Below, one piece after another: positions 46,993-58,794 of a DNA stretch of 64,000 bases (position 1 is its first letter; each line of letters starts with the position of its first letter). Source of the stretch: Leucocoprinus leucothites (taxonomy: Eukaryota; Basidiomycota; Agaricomycetes; Agaricales; Agaricaceae). The notes beneath the pieces are model-generated. The model saw only the letters and a list, made by a program, of their open reading frames with translations, was not told where the DNA came from and made no database searches. A program made the position numbers and the translations under genes. The stretch spans positions 3,534,001 to 3,598,000 of the forward strand of contig JAACJO010000001.1 in the NCBI GenBank assembly GCA_013368445.1, read 5' to 3'.

Positions 46993-47726
46993 TCTTTCCT
47001 AAGAGCACTACAGTAGCAGAACTGGCTTGGTAATTTCCAAGTTGGAAGCTCAGGACAAAGGATGTGGGATACCCCTCGGTCACCACGACTATCTAGGAGG
47101 ATGTTTCGATGATGTATACAGACCGCTGTTGTGTATCCAAGAATAGGCAATCTCACTCTATTTATGCGCTTACCTTGTTCATGATATGGACTCAACGCCG
47201 AGAACGCATGAAGACCCCGGCAGGCCGTGGCAACTCTTCGCGAAACTGGCCATTTTCCAATGTAGTACGGTAGGTACACTGCAACACTCACGATGAGCTT
47301 CCCCGAAGACAGCGTGAAGAAGAGCACAAGAGCGTGAGGGACGGATCGACTCCCACCCCAGACTCAAAGATATATCCTGGCAGAACCTTGGCTCAACTCC
47401 GCATTGTATTACAGTTAGGCAACGTGCTGGACAGCGGCATCCTCATCAATAAGCGAGGGATTTCCATCGTACTAACACTCGATGTAATATTCGGGTATCC
47501 GCGAGGAACAACATAAGGAGAAGGGTCATACTCTCCGTGCTGGATGGAGGTGGCGAATTCACGAAAGTGTGGGATCTCATCTTCAGTGGAATGACGCAGG
47601 TTCTGAGACATGGAGGTAGCAACGCAAGAGCTGTATGAGGGAGCTGTACAGTCGAGGTTGGATAAGATATCTCGATAATGTCAAAGTAATACATTGAGGG
47701 ACTTATAGGCATATGTGGATTAAACC
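46993..47726. other. Unassigned region with minus-strand open frames
   Basis: Minus-strand frames 47393-47611 (starting ATG, MSQNLRHSTEDEIPHFREF) and 47179-47367 look protein-like, but I could not join them into a gene or to the gene at 47727. They may be exons of a small unknown minus-strand gene. Confidence 0.3.
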
Positions 47727-48352
47727 TCAGCGCTGCGGCAGCTCTGTCAGAATACGAGAAACAATTGCTTTGAATTCCCTGAAACCGGCGAGAGATATAA
47801 CTTCGGTGTTCCATTGCCCTTGAAGATGATTGGCGGGTAACACCGCATCCGGGTGCATACCAGGGTACACAGGTCTGGTGGGATAGATTATTCTTTCGCC
47901 TTCCTTCGAAGCATAATAAACACGCATATAGCGGCCTATTATGCTGATACCATATAATGTGTCTATAGGGCATAGATCCAACATTTGACGGTACCGAAGG
48001 CGAATTTGATCATCTGCTGCCTGGCGGGATTGTGTATTCGAAAGGTGAGAAGGATCCATGATTTCTACTATGAGCACTGGGGCATTGCGCATCTGAACGA
48101 TGAAGGTTTCCTGGCTGGCTTTGGCCACGAAGTCGACGGCTCCTGGATTTTGAAGACTGGGGAATCGCTGAAGAGCTACGTCGAATTCAAAGAGGTGGGT
48201 GCTGAACGCCCATCCGAGTAGGCTGTTCACTGGTCCATACCAATAAGACTCGAGGGTGGCGCCAGGCAGGATGTCCACGCCAGGAACTGGGTCCCGCCAT
48301 TTGTCACGAAGGCGCTGAGGCCATCTATCGACATCGAGGATAGAGTAACCTT
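47727..48352 (-). CDS. Unidentified basidiomycete protein, 5' end uncertain
   Basis: The main exon reads without interruption from an acceptor near 48352 (GYSILDVDRWPQRLRDKWRDP) to the stop at 47727, some 205 residues. Its core, APVLIVEIMDPSHL, then ADDQIRLRYRQML and TLYGISIIGRYMRVYYAS, has the pattern of a mushroom family whose centre (a VEIK-like strand followed by an Arg-rich helix) resembles a PD-(D/E)xK nuclease fold. Here the Lys position is Met, so catalysis would be doubtful. There is no in-frame ATG before the exon, so an upstream exon is needed, probably in 48490-48730, where an ATG at about 48730 opens a short hydrophobic peptide. I do not recognise a function. Confidence 0.5.
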
Positions 48353-48775
48353 AGATGTTGCGAAGGGATAAGTTATCCGCCTTGAGTCGCACTGTCAATG
48401 AAGAGTGGACGAACCTTGGTATATCTGTGCCATGGGAACGACGAACGGGAGTGTGTGCGTGGGAAGTTACACAGGCTGGTTCCAATCAACCTAAATCAGA
48501 ACCAGGACGATATCACAGAACAAAAATAAATATCTAAAAGTTGATCTACAAACGCAGAAGCTTCATCCAGGCCTCTTGTTTCCGGATCTACCTTCGGTGT
48601 TTCGAGCGTTGGGCAATTGGTTGAATCATGCGCCGTACAGACGCCTAAATCCGTGTAGCAACGCACGGAAGCGTGGAATGACAACTGAGACTAGCAAACC
48701 AAGGTAGATGGTATTCAAATACAAGGAATGCATAGTGGTATGCCAAAGTACAAGTGGCCTGATTAAGCGAAGTAA

Positions 48776-50080
48776 TCAGCCATTAGTAGACGTCACGACT
48801 CCGATCTTCCTGTTTAGAGGCACAACTGGTCCACCGCTGTTAACTGCATCCTCCACCTCCTTGGTGAATTCTATCTGCGTCTCTGGGCGGAATACCATAA
48901 CGTATGATGAGCCTCCATAATGGAACATCCCAAGTTGATCGCCCTTATTGACCCTGTCTCCCGCTTTAACCGTTGGCGTGCATGACGATACCTCGACCAT
49001 CCCAACCGTAACATACGCCATCAGTCCGATATCCTTGTTATCAGCCTCGATGAAGAAGATTGTTCTCGTAGCGACGTTGGTCATGAAAGCTTGTGATATC
49101 CCATCCCCAACTGGATCCGGATGCTCGGTGGCGTTAAAGCCTAAAGTCGGGGATATAGCGTAATATGTGCCGTCTACCGACTCGACGGAGACAATGGTAC
49201 CGTTTACCGGGCTGTGCCAGCGATGGTAGTTGCGCCCAGCCAGCCAACCTTGGTAAATTGTTCCATTTGCAAATTGGGAAGCGCGAGGATCATTGTGAAG
49301 CATATCACGAAGGGAATATGGTTCGCCTTTCACCCAGAAGGTGTCTGACTCCTTGACGCCACGGCGAATGCGAAAGGGTGTGGATTCACATCCTTGAACC
49401 ACCACGCTCGTGTCGGTTGGGGCATCAATAGGTCGTGCATGGGGCCGCAATTCCCTCGTGAAGAAATCATCCCAGGACTTGAATCCATAATACTCCTGCT
49501 TCGGGTCACATACGAACATATCGCAGAGGTTGGGGCCAACTGCCTTCTCGCTCAGCCATCCATATGTACCGTTGTTAAGCGTAGAGCGCGAGTCCCCAGT
49601 GGAAAGGAATGTGGCCCAGGTCTTGAGTATATTTCTCAAATGTTCATTGACCTTGTCGTTCCTGAACATGGTTAACCCAGCCTCTGTACACATAGGCCAG
49701 AAGACGATGGTATGAATGGGGAACGGTATGGCACTGTCCCCGAACTTGGGTGCCGTCGTCAAAATATCGTTCATGCGCGACAGCATCGTAGGATAATCGC
49801 GAACCTAGAATCCTCCATGTGAGTTTACCGTACAGCCAACAACAACATCGGCGCTTACTTGGAGTTGTAGTCCAGTAGGATCGTACTTGTACTCTGTGGT
49901 GTTTGGTATCTGCAGGAACATGTTGGTAAACCCAGTGCGTATCTCTGGGTTTGATTCAATGAAGTCCTGAAATTCAACGATCGCAGGGTGGGGAGGATTT
50001 TGGCGCTTTTCGATCCAAGCTGCATTTGCAAAGGCGGGAATAATAAGGGCAAGAGCGACGAGTTTGAGGTGGACCCTCAT
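48776..50080 (-). CDS. Secreted phosphatidylserine-decarboxylase-like enzyme (fungal PsiD-like group)
   Basis: Two exons (50080-49859 and 49804-48776, intron 54 nt) give 416 residues. The N-terminal MRVHLKLVALALIIPAFANA is a clear signal peptide. The body matches the phosphatidylserine decarboxylase family: GFKSWDDFFTRELRP, YHRWHSPVNGTI (catalytic His), FIEADNKDIGLM and LGMFHYGGSSYV. The GGSS Ser is where members self-cleave to form the pyruvoyl cofactor. The architecture and motif wording are closest to the soluble fungal group that includes the tryptophan decarboxylase PsiD, not to the mitochondrial or Golgi housekeeping enzymes. The substrate is therefore likely an aromatic or other amino acid, but this is inference. 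No other biosynthetic genes (kinase, methyltransferase, P450) lie nearby. The signal peptide is unusual for this group. Confidence 0.85.
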
Positions 50081-50133
50081 GATGGGGGACCAAGGCTTGA
50101 GATCCTAGCCCGCCATTGGGCCATTATGGAAAT

Positions 50134-50141
50134 ATATAAAC
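50134..50141 (-). promoter_or_regulatory. TATA-like box of the decarboxylase-like gene
   Basis: The minus strand reads TTTATATA about 55 bp upstream of the start codon at 50080. Confidence 0.5.
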
Positions 50142-51053
50142 TATCCAGGAAGCGCGAGTTAAGCATAGGTACACGAGGGGCCTAGAATCCAGATTACGTG
50201 AACCAAACACGCAACAAGCTACAAGTCACTGGACCCACCAGAGCGTTCAGATCCACTGGACATTGATTATGTGAGGCTGAAGCCAGAAACGGGTAATCGA
50301 ACCAAGAGCGATCGCAGCGACATCATTAGTTGATAAGTGCCCCCGAGCAGAGATGGAGGTTGTGTCTACTGGGAGAGGAGATCGAAGTTGTACATGAATT
50401 CATTTCGAATTGACACCCAGCAGGCATCGGAGCTAGGTGGGGACGAAAGCAGGACACTAGGGTAATTCGGGTTAGTATGTTCATAAATTGCGAAGGTTGA
50501 GAATGAATTCAGAAGCAAGTTAAAACCTGCTGAATGATGCACAAGCCATCTAAGGCTTTATTTAACGCTAGAAGGATAACTTTATGCGGGACAGATACTT
50601 CGAAGTGCTCTCGGCTCATAACTGTGATGTCATGATAGGATGCTCTGGGGACTGGCTGGATGATATGGAGGAGCACGAAAATAATGGGGCGGTCATAGTC
50701 AACTCGGGGCTGATTGGTGCTTCATCATTATTCACATGTAGAAATTATGAGAGTATCTAGGTAAGCAATGACAAGTGAGGTATCCAACCGCTCTCAAGTC
50801 TGAGTCAAGTTATACTCGTTAAAACGATAATGGTGTGGGTGACGGGTAGCCACAACATGCCAATGGCCAAAGGCATCTGCCGTAGATCTATCCTAGTGAA
50901 TTATGTAGTGTTTAGTGTTTCAACATGATCCAACGTTAAGCACATACATCTAAGTCAGGCTCGGTGCATGCGCGAGCTGATGTGTAGCATTGATATGCGA
51001 ACGAAACCAGACATGAGGACTAGGGCGGTGACCGTAGTTCAAATCATCGACTT

Positions 51054-51168
51054 TTCAAGACCTGTCGGGAGCCGATCAACGCTAGCTCATCGACCGACGC
51101 GCGTCAGGGCACTCAGCAAGCGAAGATAGCTGTGTAGATGTACACAGTGGCCCCGAGCAGGACTTGAA
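51054..51168 (-). repeat. Hairpin-forming dispersed repeat, copy C
   Basis: On the minus strand this copy has the ends TTCAAGTCCTGCTCGG and CCGACAGGTCTTGAA, the same as copy A. A perfect 7-bp stem-loop lies at 51130-51147 (CTGTGTA, CATC, TACACAG). A second hairpin, GACGCGCGTC, lies at 51096-51105, at the same offset as in copy A but with different sequence. The middle has diverged strongly while the structural parts are kept. Confidence 0.7.
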
Positions 51169-51346
51169 TTTGCGATATTGAATTTCCTAGTAAGGCCGTC
51201 TGTCAATAGGAGGCCTTTTAAAACAAAACAAAAAATGAAAGTTATGGAAGGCTGAGGCTGTCGCTGACAAGAGTTGGGAGTAAGACGCTGGGAGAAGGGA
51301 GCAGTCAGTGCCGGTGAACAATCGGCCTTTAAATGCTCTGTGCGGA

Positions 51347-51405
51347 CTCCGGATATATGCGTGACATCACGATTGGCAATCGTGACGTCACTCAAATATC
51401 CGGAG
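51347..51405. repeat. 59-bp near-perfect palindrome with CRE-like cores
   Basis: Arms of 28 bases (51347-51374 and 51378-51405) pair with three mismatches around a GGC loop. The outer parts read CTCCGGATAT and ATATCCGGAG. The inner parts carry TGACATCA and TGACGTCA, the latter a full CREB/ATF site. It lies 179 bp from repeat copy C. Confidence 0.8.
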
Positions 51406-53572
51406 ACCCTGCGTGAACGTCTTCCACCTGAGACGCACGCTTGTGTATTGGCGGATGGTGGTGAAATGGTGGCATTGTGGCTTGGAACAACCATGTGGTC
51501 GTGACAGTTCGTGTCATGACTTTGCCACTCAGCACTAGCCCGGTCCGCCGGGTGGCAACCCAATCCTTCAGACTCGCTGGTCACTCTCACAACCACCTCA
51601 TGCTGTTTCCGAGTTGCCCCTCATCCAACGTGACAATGACTTACGAGAACCACCATTTACCACACCTACTGCAGCAGACCCATGCTTCGATGTTCCTCCG
51701 CTCTCAACGAAACATGAATCAACATTTTGTCGAGACATGATTATCAGAGGCTTGTTTATTATCGACATATTGTTGCGCCCTTCATGTCTCTGAATATTCC
51801 CAACTGCGAAATCAGTGAGTACGATTCTCGCTCGACATTGTCATACACAAATCCTGACGCACCACGATTTCAGGTAATAAATAATCAAAGAGTGGGTGTC
51901 AGTCGAAACTCCAGAGGCTCTCTGAGCTTTGCGCCCGATTAGTAGAAACCAGGTGACTGACCATCTGGTATTTTAAGAACTGGGCTATGTTGTGGGTTTT
52001 GAATTCGGGTACACGAGGCTCGGTTCTTTCTCCGTTAAGTCAACACAAGTTTGTTCCTCACTTCCACTCATGTTATTTTCGAGGGCTGATAACTCCGCAC
52101 AGTACTATGTATTGTTTCTTTGTGTGGATGTTTGTGGACACATAGTTCGGCGGGCCAACACGGAAGGACGACTGGGGGGACGCACATTCGATATTTGACT
52201 TTAGCCTCTTATGTTCGCTAGTGACCTGGGAGTAAGTAGCCGAGATCGTCCCCACGGCACTGTCGAACTATTGAAGCGTTACCAAGCTGAATGTGAGCAC
52301 TCGTATTCTGTCTTATCTACATAGTTCTCGTGATGGTGATTCTGAAATTCGACACAGAAGCGTGCATACATTTTATCTATAAAAAACCCGGCGTTGATGG
52401 GGGCAGCTCAAGACGAAGTCACTTAGCCCCAGGGGGTCATGCCAGTAGCATTTATACTCTCATACAGAGATACGGGGGTGTCTTACGAAGCTCTTGTGGT
52501 TGGAGCTACAATTGAAGTCAGCACGAAGGTGGGAGGGAAGTGTTATGAAGACTTGTCGCCTCCAACGTCGATAACGGAAATCAAAGTTAAATTTCCTCAC
52601 TCCAAAGCACAGTAAGCTCTTTCACACCTTCTCAAGATAAGGATGATGACTTACAACCAATGAGGTCAGTAGTCGAAGCCAGCGAAATGTTATCGAGAAG
52701 TTCTCAAAATAGGTCCGGCTTCGATTCAACCCGCTCATACTTGGCTTCTTCGAGCCTCAGGCCTCATCTTTCAGCTCTGGTGTATATCCTTTCCATGCTT
52801 GCGCAGAGAACTGCTACTTTTGATATCGTCTATTTCCCAGACGTGCTATTGCACTTGGACTATAATGCAGAGCCAGCCGGCTAAGTGAAAGGGGCTCCGA
52901 AGTAGTCGGCCTTGAGTTCCGGCTAGACGTGTTATCAGTAACATTACAGTCGGCTTCCGTTTGTTCCTCAGCTGATTTTGACAGAGACTAAACATACCAC
53001 GGCCGGTTGGTTGGTCCGGTGGGTGACATCGATAAGGTCGGAGAAGTTTTCTATCTTTTGCACTACTGGCCTAATTACCTCAAACCTCTTTATATCTGTA
53101 GTCCTTCAAGTATTGGTCCATTCTATGCGGATTGCTAGCAACAAATGGCTGAAGGATCGGTGAAACACAAGAAAGTCGCAAGCCAGCTAAAGTCCTAGAG
53201 CAGGCCCACCGAAGATGAGGACAGTGACTAACATGACCGTCCGGTCTTGTCGCCTGTCCGGACTGCCAACTTGTTGTAATAATAACTGCCTCAGATCAAT
53301 CTCTTGGTTTTGTCTCCACTGATCTCCGATGTCGGCTGGTGAATTCTAGTATTTGAATGTGTATCTTATCTCTTGACCAGGAGCGCCAATTCCTCTGCTC
53401 AAGACCTCAAGAACTGGGCATACTACTCTAGCTGAAACTACGCTCCTGCTTCCCGTTTTCACAATAATTACACCCAGGAGCATTGGTCAAGTACGCCCGC
53501 TTATAACTACCGACACCACACAGCTACACCTGGGCTGTAATCCTTTCGTATATTCCAACGACCATATACGCC

Positions 53573-55481
53573 ATGACTGTTGATTGTGAAGTTGAATCCC
53601 CCTTAATGAAGAATGCAATTACCTCTGAAACGACCCCTCTTATCGCACCCGCGCCACCTCGAATGCATGGAAGTGACACGCGTGCTGATCTTCGTCTTCC
53701 CCCGAGCGGTGAAAACAGCCTCCAAATGCTGAAGGAGGAAACACTGGTCTTGGCTCGATATGCCTTTCCTGTTTTAGGGTAATGTATTTTCCCCTGCTAT
53801 ACGACCCCAATCTGACAATTCGCCAGCACCCAACTACTCGAATACTTTTTAATTGTCGCGCCCGTTGTGTCTATCGGACACCTCTCAACAAACGCTCTCG
53901 CGGCGATCACTCTTGGCTCCATGACTGCCACCGTTTCTGGCTTTGGTATCATCCAGGGCTTGACATGCGCGCTTGATACGTTACTTCCCAGTGCCTGGAC
54001 TTCCACCAAACCCCAACTTGTGGGACTTTGGTCACAGCGAATGTGTGCGTATATATGAATCCCAGTGCTATATTCGCTGACTCGCAGCCCTAACGACCCT
54101 ACAGGTGTTGTAGTAGCAGCATTTCTGATTGTGAGTCACTAGTTACTAGGAGACAGGTTGGTGTCCCCGTCTGACATCATGTATCAAAGCCAACGTTTGT
54201 GGTCTGGTTCAACGCCGAAGCTATCCTGCTTGCACTCAGGCAAGAACCCGAAATAGCTTATCTAGCCGCCCTCTACCTTAAATGGGTTTCTCTCGGTCTT
54301 CCGGCATATGGTTTTAACAACATCATCCGTCGATACTTTCAAGCACAAAATCTCTTTTCGATTCCTACCCGCGTTGTCATGATTGTAACGCCCATAAATG
54401 CCTTGCTCAATTACGTTCTTGTCTGGGGACCGGAGCCCATCAGACTCGGTTTCATCGGGGCTCCGCTTGCCACTGCCATTTCATTCAACCTCATCTCCAT
54501 TCTATCCATCATCTATGGTATCTTCTTTATACCGAGAACGGCATGGCATCCGATTTCTATGAAAATTTTCACGGGTCTTGGAGTTCTCACTCGACTTGGT
54601 ATGAGTGGGGTCGGTCAGCTCGCTTCCGAGTATTGGGCCTGGGAGGGTGTCGCTTTTGGTGCTAGTCTCCTTGGCCCTGTTGCCCTTGCTAGTCAGAGTG
54701 TTTTGCTCTCTTCAACTATGATCACCTTCCAGGCCTTTTTCTCCATTGCTGTGGCTGCTTCTGTCCGGTATAGACCATCTCTTCTTTTTTGTCGATTCAA
54801 GATTTTGAACTATCATTTCTAGGATTGGGAATCTTCTTGGAGAACGCAAGGCAAGAAGAGCTGGTATTGCTACAGCCACTTCGTACATTTGCGCCTTCTT
54901 CTTTGCGTTATTCACCTGGTAAGCTATTTTCGATAGTTGATTGACAGTTCGTGCCGCTAACTTTATTATTCGAAATCTAGTACTATGTTTACGGTGTTCC
55001 GTAAGTCATGGGCGCACATTTTCAATGACGACCCCGGTACGATTGCTTCCTATACCGATCATTTTCATTACGCTTACATCAACTTTGTGCTTTGAATCCG
55101 CTAGAGGTCGTATCGGAGGTCGCTGCAATTCTTCCACTCTGTGCCCTTTTCCAAATGTTCGATTGCATGGCGACCGTCAGCGGTGGCATTCTGCGGGCAC
55201 GTGGAAGACAGCTCACAGGTGCAGTCCTCACCTTCAGCGCTTACTACATCGTCGGTATTCCTGTTGGAATGCTCCTCGCGTTCAAATACCATATGAGATT
55301 GTACGGTATCTGGATCGGACTGGCACTCTCTTTGTTGTATTGCGGTGTATTTGGTATTTGGTTGGCTGTCAGGACAGATTGGCAGCATGAGGTAGACAAA
55401 GTCCAGAATAGGCTGGAGGAAGAGAGAGAAAGGGACAGGAAAGCGACGCCAATTGAGGAGGGAGAGCGGGAAATAGAGTGA
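53573..55481 (+). CDS. MATE family transporter
   Basis: The start ATG at 53573 gives a hydrophilic N-terminus of about 60 residues, with an Arg/Pro-rich stretch, before the first helix (LARYAFPVLGTQLLEYFL across an intron). Then come ISIGHLSTNALAAITLGSMTATVSGFGIIQGLTCALDTL in pieces (the typical MatE first repeat), PSAWTSTKPQLVGLW, and YLKWVSLGLPAYGFNNIIRRYFQAQN, TPINALLNYVLVWG, GAPLATAISFNLISI. The second repeat follows: SEYWAWEGVAFGASLLG, IGNLLGERKARRAGIATA and GGILRARGRQLTGAVLTFSAYYIVGIPVGM. Twelve helices are expected. These antiporters export organic cations or metabolites against H+ or Na+, at the vacuole or plasma membrane. The C-terminus is a charged helix (EEERERDRKATPIEEGEREIE). Confidence 0.9.
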
Positions 55482-56164
55482 ACAGAGGTCGTATGTAGAA
55501 GGTATTTTTGATGATATCCGGAGTATGATGTTTACGAGTCACCACACAAGGCATCAGAAAGTCAAAAATGCAGTGCAGAGTTCGAAATTTTTAAGAGCCC
55601 GGGGCATAGATACAGACAACAATCAAAGGGGTTAATGACAGTGCCGTGCTCGAGGGATCTCAAAGGTAGATCAATCAGCTGAATTGAATGAGTCTAGCCT
55701 TTCATCTATTGTCGGACCAGGCACCTAACGATGATTGGGAGCATCGCGTAATTCTTCGCTAGTGACTTCCTCAAGTGCCTGTGACGAAGGTTGACCAAAT
55801 GCAGGTGCTTGATTCTGTGTGTACGGTATTTGACAGGTCCTGGATATATGACACTGCGCTATGGTATCATGTCGATGGATCTTTTATGCGAGTTAATCTG
55901 GCTAGACGTGGGACTCAAATTCAAGTCCAAGTAGCATTGACCGCGGCCGCCGCTGAAGGTCAAACTTAAAAATTGTAAGAATATTTTCGTCTATTTGGGA
56001 GTAGTCAATCCATACAAGTACGAAATTTACAACCATAGCTAATTAAACGGGTCAGAACAGGAGGGATGGGACTCTGAGTGCTAATACTGTGGTCCAACGG
56101 CTAACTCTCTATTTAAATTTCTTCTCAGACTCCCGCTATTATTGCAATTGCACCATGGCGTTTA
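55482..56164. other. Intergenic between convergent genes
   Basis: Spacer between the 3' ends of the MATE gene and the minus-strand paralogue. The plus frame 55775-55969 has no recognisable content. Confidence 0.5.
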
Positions 56165-57422
56165 CTAGTACTGGCTCGTCGTGGTGTGTGCATTTGCAGG
56201 AACAGTTACTATAGAATTTGTAATGGGTAGAACGCTAACCACTGGATGTGATGAACGATGTCCTGGAGATTGTGGCTGCGTGGCTCTTGTTTGTGAACGA
56301 TTTCCGGCAAAACGAAGGCCGGAAACCGCGGGGATATTGTCACGAGATGCTTGTGCACTCAAATCGAGCATTTTTAGGTTACGGTAGACCCTGCATGCCA
56401 TAGATGCAGCCAGTACCTCAGCAACGAGTTGGGTCATAGGGATATAGACCCCCGGAATAGTAGGGATATAGAGAGTAGCCGCAAAGGCAATGGTTGAGGC
56501 GCATACAATCCTAGCAAGTTGCGAGTTCTGAGCCAAGGTGCGACTAACAAAGGTGTTGTGAAACTTACATATAATATTGTTGACCACCGCGTAGAAGTTC
56601 TCGGGAAACAGGTGGTAACTTTCCACTGAAAAAGGAACGCCAGGTGACACCACTAGATTTGATGTCGACATAGCCTGATATAACTTTGTAGGAGATGGCA
56701 ACAAAGACAACAGCGTCGAAAACTGCAGGTAAGAATCTCGTGGTGGCTTCGTAACTCCGCTCGTGGATTTCGTACAAGCTGCAATGGCCATCAAGATGGT
56801 GAGCGGCAAGGCCGAGGGGCCCCAAAGCTGTCACAACACTACTACCAAGCCAAAGAAAACGGAACAGCCAATTGACTTTGCGCTGCTCAGAGTACACTGC
56901 CTCTAGTCGGCGAAGGAATAGGAATGAAGTGAAAATCATCGCGAGCAAACAGGATGATGCCAAGGCACTCTTCATCCCCTCACAGTTTGAAACCGGGGCG
57001 GCTAAGCATATATTATTCCTGGTTAGTTGGCTGAAGTACTAGAAGACCGTGACGTACTTAGAACAATCACGAAAAGTAAAGCATAAGCTATCGAGAATAA
57101 TCTTTTGGGCACGTCAGATTCAGTTGGATCCGAAGCAACTCAATTGTATAGTAATTACCTGGAGAAGACAAAGCAAAAGCTGACAATCCCAAGGTTATTG
57201 TACACAATTTTGATGTCTTCCGGGAGGTAGATCAATACATCCCAGATAGAAATCTAGCCCAATGTATCAGCCATAAAATTCAGTTGCACACGAATCTGAT
57301 AGATTAGTGCTTACACCTAATATGGCCACACAAATGTTTTTGACAAGCTCATATTGGTTTGCCTCGTCTGGAGGGAGGTGGTTGAGAAATGTATCAGGGT
57401 TTGGTAAAGTAGAGTTGGCCAT
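56165..57422 (-). CDS. Multi-pass membrane protein of a basidiomycete family, copy 3
   Basis: The start is MANSTLPNPDTFLNHLPPDEA, nearly the same as copy 1 at 4217. It has the same five-exon plan, including the WDVLIYLPEDIKIV exon (near 57215-57250), GMKSALASSCLLAMIFTSFL, LRRLEAVYSEQRKVNWLFRFLWL and AVFDAVVFVAISYKVISGYV in the later exons, and PPVSRELLRGGQQYYM before the last intron. The C-terminal tail (about 85 residues) is Ser/Thr rich and ends near THTTTSQY. Copies 1 and 3 are closer to each other than to copy 2, and they also share 620 bp of upstream sequence. The function is unknown; about seven membrane segments are expected. The orientation is opposite to that of copy 1. Confidence 0.8.
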
Positions 57423-58040
57423 GGCGGTTCTTGAATTGGCTAGGAGCCTCCTTTTTATAATCCAACAACGATATCGTTGGAAGTATCTTCTATATTAAAC
57501 TTATCCGTTCTTCGAAAGATCATCACATTTTGCAGGTGGAGGAATCAAGAAATGGATGGCCAAGAGCATTATGCCCGAGATCAATTTCGAATGAAAATAA
57601 AACTACTGTCATGAGGAAACCAAAACCTGTGCCTGGCTTCCACGAACTGCAAAGTGACTGGGAGTCTCTGATTGTGGGATCTGATGTCATGCGTGAGTGG
57701 CTCTCAGATCTATATTGGATCCTTGCCATCATCTTGTTCCTGGACTTGATTGGACTTTTCCTGCGATGGGCTCGAACTTCATCATATTCTTGTATGCAGA
57801 ATGTTGACTTGATCTGTTTCAAGTAGGTAATCACCTGGTTTCTTCAGTTCATCATGATAGCATCGTTACATTTATATTCGAGAAAGATGATATATCTTTC
57901 GTGCATTTATACCTACATGATCTTCCCTCCATTGGCTTCCAGTTGGCCTGGCATCTGAACGTTCCCACAGGAGAAAAAAACACCCCCCTGATGTGTCACT
58001 GCTCAGGCTTTCTTTGAATCCTAACATATTCCTTTTCGGT
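57423..58040 (-). repeat. Upstream block duplicated with 3595-4216
   Basis: On the minus strand this block carries the same landmarks as the sequence before copy 1: TGATGATCTTTCGAAGA, GTCCAATCAAGTC and a GGATTCAA(A)GAAAGCCT start. It ends at the ATG of copy 3. Parts are longer here, so copy 1 has probably lost sequence. The minus frame 57523-57834 inside it is probably not a gene, although the block is conserved. Confidence 0.8.
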
Positions 58041-58727
58041 GCTGATTGATGCCAGTGTACAAGCGCTCGCGAGTCGCCTGCTATCATTGACTGAAGAGAG
58101 TTTGGTCGATGATTCCGCCACGAAAGACCTAGCAGTCTTGCAGCGTGTCCTCTATTTGTCCCCCCTCCCCCGAGAAAAGGTCTGAGCTACGGGATCCTTG
58201 TTCTTGGAGGCTGGGACTTGAAGGCAAGTTACACACTTACTAATATAAGGTAATGCGACTTGCTCCCTCATAGGTCGACCATAGCACCGAGTGCTCTGAT
58301 GACCTGTTAGTCATAAGTTTCTTGGGTGCTGTGACTTGAGTGGAGTCAGACCTTCGCTGACCCTAAAGTGTTTTCTCGTCGCTAACCAACGGCCGAGAAC
58401 ATTGTGTAATTTCGTAGTCCAATGGTGGTGATAGGAGGAGCCCGGACTTATTGTTGAATGAATATGACTCTGACAGGCTCTCACGAGCCAATGCAACATA
58501 CCACGCGAAGCCGTAAGGGAATCATCGCCTCGACCACCGTGTGGGGCCGTGGCGTGAAATGAGTCGGGGGCGGACATCGGGATTGCCATTTCTGGGCATG
58601 CCGCCCTGAGTGTCGGGGCCGGGTGCTGATGACCATGTGATGTGTATGTGTGACAATGTAATTGTGCCTTGCACCACCTTCTATCGATCATCTCCAGGAC
58701 ATATTGCCATTTCGTATAGCTACTGGG
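58041..58727. other. Intergenic, divergent promoters
   Basis: Lies between the minus-strand multi-TM gene and the ankyrin gene. The minus frame 58311-58940 runs into the ankyrin gene exon on the other strand and is regarded as a shadow. No other feature was seen. Confidence 0.45.
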
Positions 58728-58736
58728 TATATATAT
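58728..58736 (+). promoter_or_regulatory. TATA box of the ankyrin gene
   Basis: TATATATAT lies about 60 bp before the ATG at 58795. Confidence 0.55.
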
Positions 58737-58794
58737 GACCGTGACAGGAGCCAGGTGCATCCGGTAATCCCTCTTTTTGTTGCTCTCAGTACTC

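Larger units (their letters stand above)
50142..53572. other. 3.4 kb without a gene, carrying a hairpin repeat and a palindrome
   Basis: No coding region with recognisable content. It contains hairpin repeat copy C and a long palindrome, both listed separately. Minus frame 51087-51596 overlaps both and is not credible. The right end is the promoter of the MATE gene. Confidence 0.5.

Noticed and set aside
50334..50365. Possible fourth hairpin repeat copy (GCCCCCGAGCAGAG)
   Set aside because: Only about 15 bases resemble the left end; the stem-loop and right end are absent.
51054..51168. tRNA or tRNA-derived SINE for the hairpin repeats (TTCAAGTCC resembles a B box)
   Set aside because: No A box, anticodon arm or acceptor stem; the complementary ends and stem-loop explain the sequence better.
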